From CAYXDR01 sp046498185 (GTDB lineage: Bacteria > Desulfobacterota > DSM-4660 > Desulfatiglandales > Desulfatiglandaceae), in NCBI GenBank assembly GCA_046498185.1, contig JAWOBE010000076.1, positions 14,008 to 78,007 of the forward strand: a stretch of DNA of 64,000 nt. The letters run 5' to 3'. The translations under genes and the position numbers were made by a program. Under the pieces are notes generated by a model. The model was given only the letters and a program-made list of their open reading frames with translations. It searched no databases and was not told where the DNA came from. Shown piece after piece: positions 60,686 through 64,000 of this stretch (position 1 is its first letter; each line of letters starts with the position of its first letter).

Positions 60686-61912
60686 TCACCTTATCATTTG
60701 GTTCATTTCGAAAATCGGAAGCAGTATCGAAATAACAATAAACCCGACAACAACCCCCATCACCAGAATCATCAAAGGCTCCAATATGGAAGTCATCGCC
60801 ATTAATCTATTTTCCGCTTCCCGTTCATACACATCAGCGATCTTGTCAAGCATGCCCTCAAGCTCACCGCTCTGTTCACCGACTGAAATCATTTGAACCA
60901 CCATAGGAGGAAACCAACGGCTGCGGGAAAGCGGACCTGCGATACTCGTTCCCTGCCCTATATTTTCCATGGCATCGTCTATGGCGTCGGCGATCGCATT
61001 GTTGTTCACGATATTCCGAACTATCGTCAGTGCGGTCAACACAGGAACCCCGCTTCTGAGAAGGCTTCCGAGGGTCCTGCCAAAACGTGCCATCGCCATA
61101 CGGATTTGAATTCCTCCCATTAGAGGCGCCCTAAGCCGTATTTCATCCCATATGCGTCTTCCCCTTTCGCTCTTTACGATCCGGCTGGCAGCGACGAGAA
61201 TTCCCGCTGCTGCTCCCAACAAAAGCCACCAGAAGGATTTCAGAAAACTGCTGGCCCCGATAAGAAAGACGGTGGGGAGAGGAAGGGTCTGCTGCATTTC
61301 GACAAAGATCCGGGTAATGTTGGGGACTATAAATGTTATCAGAAAAAAAAGAATCAATGAACCAATTAACATCATCAAAATAGGATAAGCGAGAGCTGCT
61401 TTGAATCGACTTGTAAGGGCCTGCTGGCTTTCACTGAAATCAGCAAGCCGCGCCAGGACCATCTCCAGCGAACCGGAAGCTTCACCCGCCCGAACCATGT
61501 TCACATATATTTGGGAAAATAACTTAGGATGTTGCGACAACGCATGTGCCAGGCTGTTCCCCACATTGACCGACTCCTTCACCTGCGCCATAACCCGCTT
61601 GAAAGCAGGGTTGCCGCTTTGCGCCATCAAGGCATCCAGCGCAGCGACAAGGTTCACGCCCGCCCCGATAAGTATAGCCAATTGGCGAGTGGCCGCCGTG
61701 ACCTCGGCGGAACTGACCCTCGAAAAACGCGCGGACATGGAAATGGATCGGCCCGGGGATTCTTTCTGACTCGACCCGCTCTCCTTTACTTCGACCGGAT
61801 AAATCCCGCTTCCGCGAAGCTTTTGCCTGGCCGCCTGAGGACTGTCAGCGTCGACAATTCCCTTCGTGGTTTTGCCGGCTCTATCTAGAGCCGTATATTC
61901 ATAGACCGGCAT
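60686..61912 (-). CDS. gspF: Type II secretion inner-membrane protein GspF
   Basis: This 408-residue platform protein has two GspF/PilC domains and three membrane helices. The N-terminal region reads MPVYEYTALDRAGKTTKGIVD, the standard GspF start, followed by the RQLAILIGAGVNLVAALDAL segment and its repeat FGRTLGSLLRSGVPVLTAL. The start at 61912 is chosen for this match, though its Shine-Dalgarno (GTGGG) is weak; an upstream start adds 14 residues with no family match. It is the first gene of the operon after the promoter. Confidence 0.94.
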   Translation of the reverse strand: MPVYEYTALDRAGKTTKGIVDADSPQAARQKLRGSGIYPVEVKESGSSQKESPGRSISMSARFSRVSSAEVTAATRQLAILIGAGVNLVAALDALMAQSGNPAFKRVMAQVKESVNVGNSLAHALSQHPKLFSQIYVNMVRAGEASGSLEMVLARLADFSESQQALTSRFKAALAYPILMMLIGSLILFFLITFIVPNITRIFVEMQQTLPLPTVFLIGASSFLKSFWWLLLGAAAGILVAASRIVKSERGRRIWDEIRLRAPLMGGIQIRMAMARFGRTLGSLLRSGVPVLTALTIVRNIVNNNAIADAIDDAMENIGQGTSIAGPLSRSRWFPPMVVQMISVGEQSGELEGMLDKIADVYEREAENRLMAMTSILEPLMILVMGVVVGFIVISILLPIFEMNQMIR

Positions 61913-61986
61913 TAACCCACCCGTATCGCGCGCCCACTCCGCCTTGTAAGGCAAAACCGGGTGCGGCCGTTGAAATGACGGAAAAC

Positions 61987-62015
61987 ATGTTAACAGCGCC
62001 GCGCATATGTGTCAA
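61987..62015 (-). promoter_or_regulatory. Sigma-70-type promoter of the gsp operon
   Basis: On the minus strand: -35 TTGACA (62015-62010), 17-bp spacer, -10 TAACAT (61992-61987), about 75 bp before gspF. The divergent gap 61913-62275 also holds an inverted repeat, a short repeat and a plus-strand promoter. Confidence 0.7.
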
Positions 62016-62049
62016 TGTAGCATGGCATCCCCTGATCCATCCTGGATAG

Positions 62050-62076
62050 TTTCCATCCGGTATTTCCGGATGGAAA
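62050..62076. other. Perfect inverted repeat in the gspF-yidD gap
   Basis: TTTCCATCCGG and CCGGATGGAAA form an 11-bp perfect stem around TATTT. It is upstream of the gspF promoter and downstream of no gene, so it is unlikely to be a terminator. It may be an operator or a part of the short repeat that follows at 62076. Confidence 0.5.
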
Positions 62077-62097
62077 ATTAGATGGTGGATTTAGAGC
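62076..62097 (+). repeat. Short dispersed repeat, copy 2
   Basis: Matches 31413-31434 at 19 of 22 positions (both end in GGATTTAGAGC). It directly follows the inverted repeat at 62050-62076. Confidence 0.35.
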
Positions 62098-62134
62098 ATC
62101 ATGCAACACGCATTGTGAAAAAGCGAGGAGTATC

Positions 62135-62163
62135 TTGACTTGCAGGTCACCGTCTTTTAGCAT
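62135..62163 (+). promoter_or_regulatory. Sigma-70-type promoter of yidD-TPR genes
   Basis: -35 TTGACT (62135-62140), 17-bp spacer, -10 TAGCAT (62158-62163), about 113 bp before the yidD start. Confidence 0.55.
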
Positions 62164-62275
62164 CAACTTCGGACTCAGGCAGTCTCGATAGTTTTAAGCC
62201 TTTCACCCGGCACTGCCTGCGACATCGACCATCCACCTTATACCGCGGCTTGTACCGCAGGTGATAAAGGTTAGC

Positions 62276-62650
62276 ATGCCGAAGCGTCTTTTCATATTCC
62301 TTATGCTGCTTACATCGATCGTCGCTCCCCTGTCCTGTACGACCGGGCGGGACCGGTTTTCAGCCGAAGGGCGGCACCTTGAGCAAACGCACCACGACAA
62401 CCCGGGGCTGCGCCTCGCCTTGTTATTCAGGAATTATATTTCCGCCGTGGACGGCGACCGATGTCCCTCGATTCCCACGTGCTCCTCCTATAGTGCCGAA
62501 GTTTTCAGAAGATATGGCTTTTTCAAAGGATGGATAATGACCGTCGACAGGCTCATTCATGAGGCTGATGAAGGCGATTATTCCACTCTTGTTTACCGTG
62601 ACGGGAAAATTAAAATATTGGATCCGCCTGAATCCAATTACATCTGGTGA
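62276..62650 (+). CDS. YidD-domain protein with lipoprotein-like signal
   Basis: This 124-residue protein has an N-terminal hydrophobic signal ending VAPLSC, a plausible lipobox, then a YidD domain (LLFRNYISAVDGDRCPSIPTCSSYSAEVFRRYGFFKG). Ordinary YidD is a cytoplasmic, inner-membrane-associated protein of about 70-90 residues that aids membrane insertion. Here the domain is longer, carries the CPSIPTCS motif, and would be placed outside the cytoplasm if the signal is real. The ATG at 62276 has AAGG before it; a GTG at 62261 is possible. It precedes the TPR gene by 4 bp. Confidence 0.82.
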   Translation: MPKRLFIFLMLLTSIVAPLSCTTGRDRFSAEGRHLEQTHHDNPGLRLALLFRNYISAVDGDRCPSIPTCSSYSAEVFRRYGFFKGWIMTVDRLIHEADEGDYSTLVYRDGKIKILDPPESNYIW

Positions 62651-62654
62651 ATCG

Positions 62655-63593
62655 ATGAAACCTTTACACATTTTTATTTCAGCAATCGTATTCCTGATCC
62701 TACCCGCTTTAGGCCCTATCGCCTCCGCGTCCCCTGGTGCCGGACAAATCACGATTTCGGCCCCTGAGCAATATAATTACGCAGTAGACCTTATGGACAG
62801 CCAAAAGTATGCTCAGGCTGCGATTGAACTCGAACGTCTTCTGCACTTCTTCCCTGGCCATAATCTTTCAGACAGGGCGCGGTTGCTCCTGGGAATATGC
62901 CTCATCGAAGAAAATCATATGGAGAAAGCAAGGGAAATTTTTGCCGAAGCGGTCGTTGGAGCTGATGAAAAATCCTCCACAGTGCTGGCTGCGATTCTGA
63001 CCGGAGAAACCTATTTTCGGCAGGGTCTCCTGGCAGATGCCATCCATTGGTTCAATTACTCGCGCGAAACCGCTGAATCAGCCGATTTACAGGACGCCGC
63101 CGAATATCGCCTCGGCTGGGCCATGCTTCGAGAAGGCCGCTGGTCCGAAGCATCCACGGCTTTCGGATCCATAAGCCCTGAAAGCCTGCTTTACGCCGAT
63201 GCCCCCGACCTTTCCAAAAGAAGCCTCGAAGGTATCGACCTCCCTTCAAAAAACCCATTGACGGCGGGCATCCTTGCGGCGCTGATCCCCGGGCTCGGTC
63301 ACGCTTATGTAACAAGGTACCGGGATGCCGCGGTCGCTTTCATATTGAACGGTTTATTCATATGGGCCACGCTGGAATCCTTCGACGAGGGACATGACGC
63401 CTTGGGCGCCATACTTGCGATTCTGGAACTCGGCTGGTACACTGGGAACATATACAGTGCCGCCAATGTCGCCGTCAAATATAACACAAAAATGCACAAC
63501 GAATTCCGCCGCAGCTTCGATGATTCCTTCGATGCCCTGAAACTCCCTCCGTTCAAAGGGGGCATAGGTTTTTCAGTATCATTCAGGTTTTGA
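62655..63593 (+). CDS. TPR membrane-anchored protein
   Basis: This 312-residue protein has an N-terminal signal (HIFISAIVFLILPALGPIASA), TPR-like repeats (YNYAVDLMDSQKYAQAAIELERLL, RARLLLGICLIEENHMEKAREIF, AEYRLGWAMLREGRWSEA) and two C-terminal hydrophobic helices after a glycine-rich PLTAGILAALIPGLGHAYV turn. The function is unknown. The ATG is 4 bp after yidD with GGTGA before it, so the pair forms a two-gene unit. A longer frame from 62559 would overlap yidD and is rejected. Its TGA stop lies within the left tip of element G. Confidence 0.8.
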   Translation: MKPLHIFISAIVFLILPALGPIASASPGAGQITISAPEQYNYAVDLMDSQKYAQAAIELERLLHFFPGHNLSDRARLLLGICLIEENHMEKAREIFAEAVVGADEKSSTVLAAILTGETYFRQGLLADAIHWFNYSRETAESADLQDAAEYRLGWAMLREGRWSEASTAFGSISPESLLYADAPDLSKRSLEGIDLPSKNPLTAGILAALIPGLGHAYVTRYRDAAVAFILNGLFIWATLESFDEGHDALGAILAILELGWYTGNIYSAANVAVKYNTKMHNEFRRSFDDSFDALKLPPFKGGIGFSVSFRF

Positions 63594-63723
63594 TGGCCTC
63601 GTAAGAAGTACCATCCCCGCCTTATCGGTATCGGGGTCGAAAATGTCCACAGTCAACTTCCGATACCGACGCCGACAGCGACCCCGAGGGATAGGGTTGT
63701 TTTGACTTTTTACGACGCCGTCA
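63589..63723. repeat. Dispersed TIR element, copy G
   Basis: The left tip TTTTGATGGCCTCGTAAGAAGT and the minus-strand right tip CCTGACGGCGTCGTAAAAAGT are both well kept (each quoted as separate short pieces of the ends: TGATGGCCTCGTAAGAAGT and TGACGGCGTCGTAAAAAGT). The interior has TTATCGGTATCGGGGTCG arms facing TACCGACGCCGACAGCGACC. Both convergent neighbours, the TPR gene and the HdrB-like gene, end in TGA codons that lie inside the two tips. Confidence 0.92.
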
Positions 63724-64000
63724 GGTTGTAGCAAGCAGCTTGACAAGATATTTCCTGTCCATGTGCCGATCAAGTCCGACCTCGGAAAAAGTCATGCCCA
63801 TTGAAAGCGCTAACAGCTGCGTTATGAAAACGGCCGGCGGCAGGCGGGAGCCGACCTTGCCGTACTTTTTATCCACCGCCCTTGGGTACACGTAGTAGAC
63901 GCTGTGACAGTTCGGGCACGCGGTGACGACAATTTGGGCATCGCATTTTTCGAGCGCATGGTATCTAAGGGAAGCAAGCTCCATTCCCACGGGCTCGTCG
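63721..64000 (-). CDS. HdrB-like CCG-domain protein, C-terminal part (5' end outside window)
   Basis: The frame is open to the right edge, so only the last ~93 residues are seen. They read DEPVGMELASLRYHALEKCD, then VTACPNCHSVYYVYPRAV and FITQLLALSMGM, matching the end of heterodisulfide reductase subunit B-like proteins, in which a CCG motif binds a noncubane iron-sulfur cluster. In sulfate reducers such proteins often form Hdr-like soluble electron-bifurcating or Qmo-related complexes. The rest of the gene and partners lie beyond the window. Its TGA stop is part of element G. Confidence 0.75.
   Translation of the reverse strand, partial: DEPVGMELASLRYHALEKCDAQIVVTACPNCHSVYYVYPRAVDKKYGKVGSRLPPAVFITQLLALSMGMTFSEVGLDRHMDRKYLVKLLATT

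Overview
The window suggests a sulfate-reducing bacterium of the Desulfobacterota (former Deltaproteobacteria). The main evidence is a complete dsrMKJOP membrane complex next to its usual RsbRD-domain companion. A tetraheme cytochrome c3, a three-subunit succinate dehydrogenase/fumarate reductase, a citramalate synthase and a deltaproteobacterial-type T2SS operon with gspN and gspA agree with this. This placement is inferred from gene content; no rRNA or tRNA gene was seen.

Layout. 1-3.4 kb: recQ (5' end cut by the window), an intergenic repeat, a cytochrome c3 gene with its own promoter, and a small ferredoxin. 3.6-9.5 kb (minus): RsbRD-domain gene-dsrM-K-J-O-P behind a clear sigma-70-type promoter. 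9.6-13.0 kb (minus): sdhC-A-B. 13.1-31.1 kb (minus): a long housekeeping run read as ftsH, folP, coaX, ldcA, mfd, surA-like, tyrosyl-tRNA synthetase, rodZ-like and rpoH-type sigma genes (in the order ftsH-folP-coaX-ldcA-mfd-surA-rodZ-tyrS-rpoH), a TPR lipoprotein, HNH nuclease, purA and mnmG. 31.5-38.9 kb (mostly plus): DUF4301, a CRP/FNR regulator facing an HD-like gene across a perfect TTGAC-N4-GTCAA palindrome, a ferredoxin, a formyl-THF hydrolase-like gene, a DUF2080-like protein, a GNAT, a CBS-ACT protein and a universal stress protein. 38.9-46.9 kb (minus): a branched-chain amino acid operon, leader peptide-cimA-leuA-ilvB-ilvH-ilvC-nitrilase family gene. 47.0-62.0 kb (minus): a full type II secretion operon gspF-G-H-I-J-K-L-M-N-C-A-B-D-E. 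62.1-63.6 kb (plus): a lipoprotein-like YidD and a TPR membrane protein. 63.7 kb to the end: the 3' end of an HdrB-like gene.

How the genes work together. DsrMKJOP connects membrane quinol and periplasmic electron carriers to cytoplasmic sulfite reduction, and Sdh/Frd connects the quinone pool to succinate/fumarate. CimA and LeuA carry out the committed steps to isoleucine and leucine, and IlvBHC serve all three branched-chain amino acids. The operon appears to be controlled by translation-coupled attenuation: a 38-codon Leu/Ile/Val-rich leader, an antiterminator pairing and an intrinsic terminator are all visible.

The most unusual structure is a family of about seven dispersed intergenic elements of roughly 100-165 bp. 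They have imperfect terminal inverted repeats (TTGAYGGC..TCGTAA.AAGT) and hexanucleotide-repeat interiors. Several sit so tightly against neighbouring genes that the TGA inside the repeat tip is the gene's stop codon. Three interrupt the gsp operon. A second notable point is that ilvB has no ATG, GTG or TTG at its conserved N-terminus and seems to start at ATC behind a strong Shine-Dalgarno sequence.
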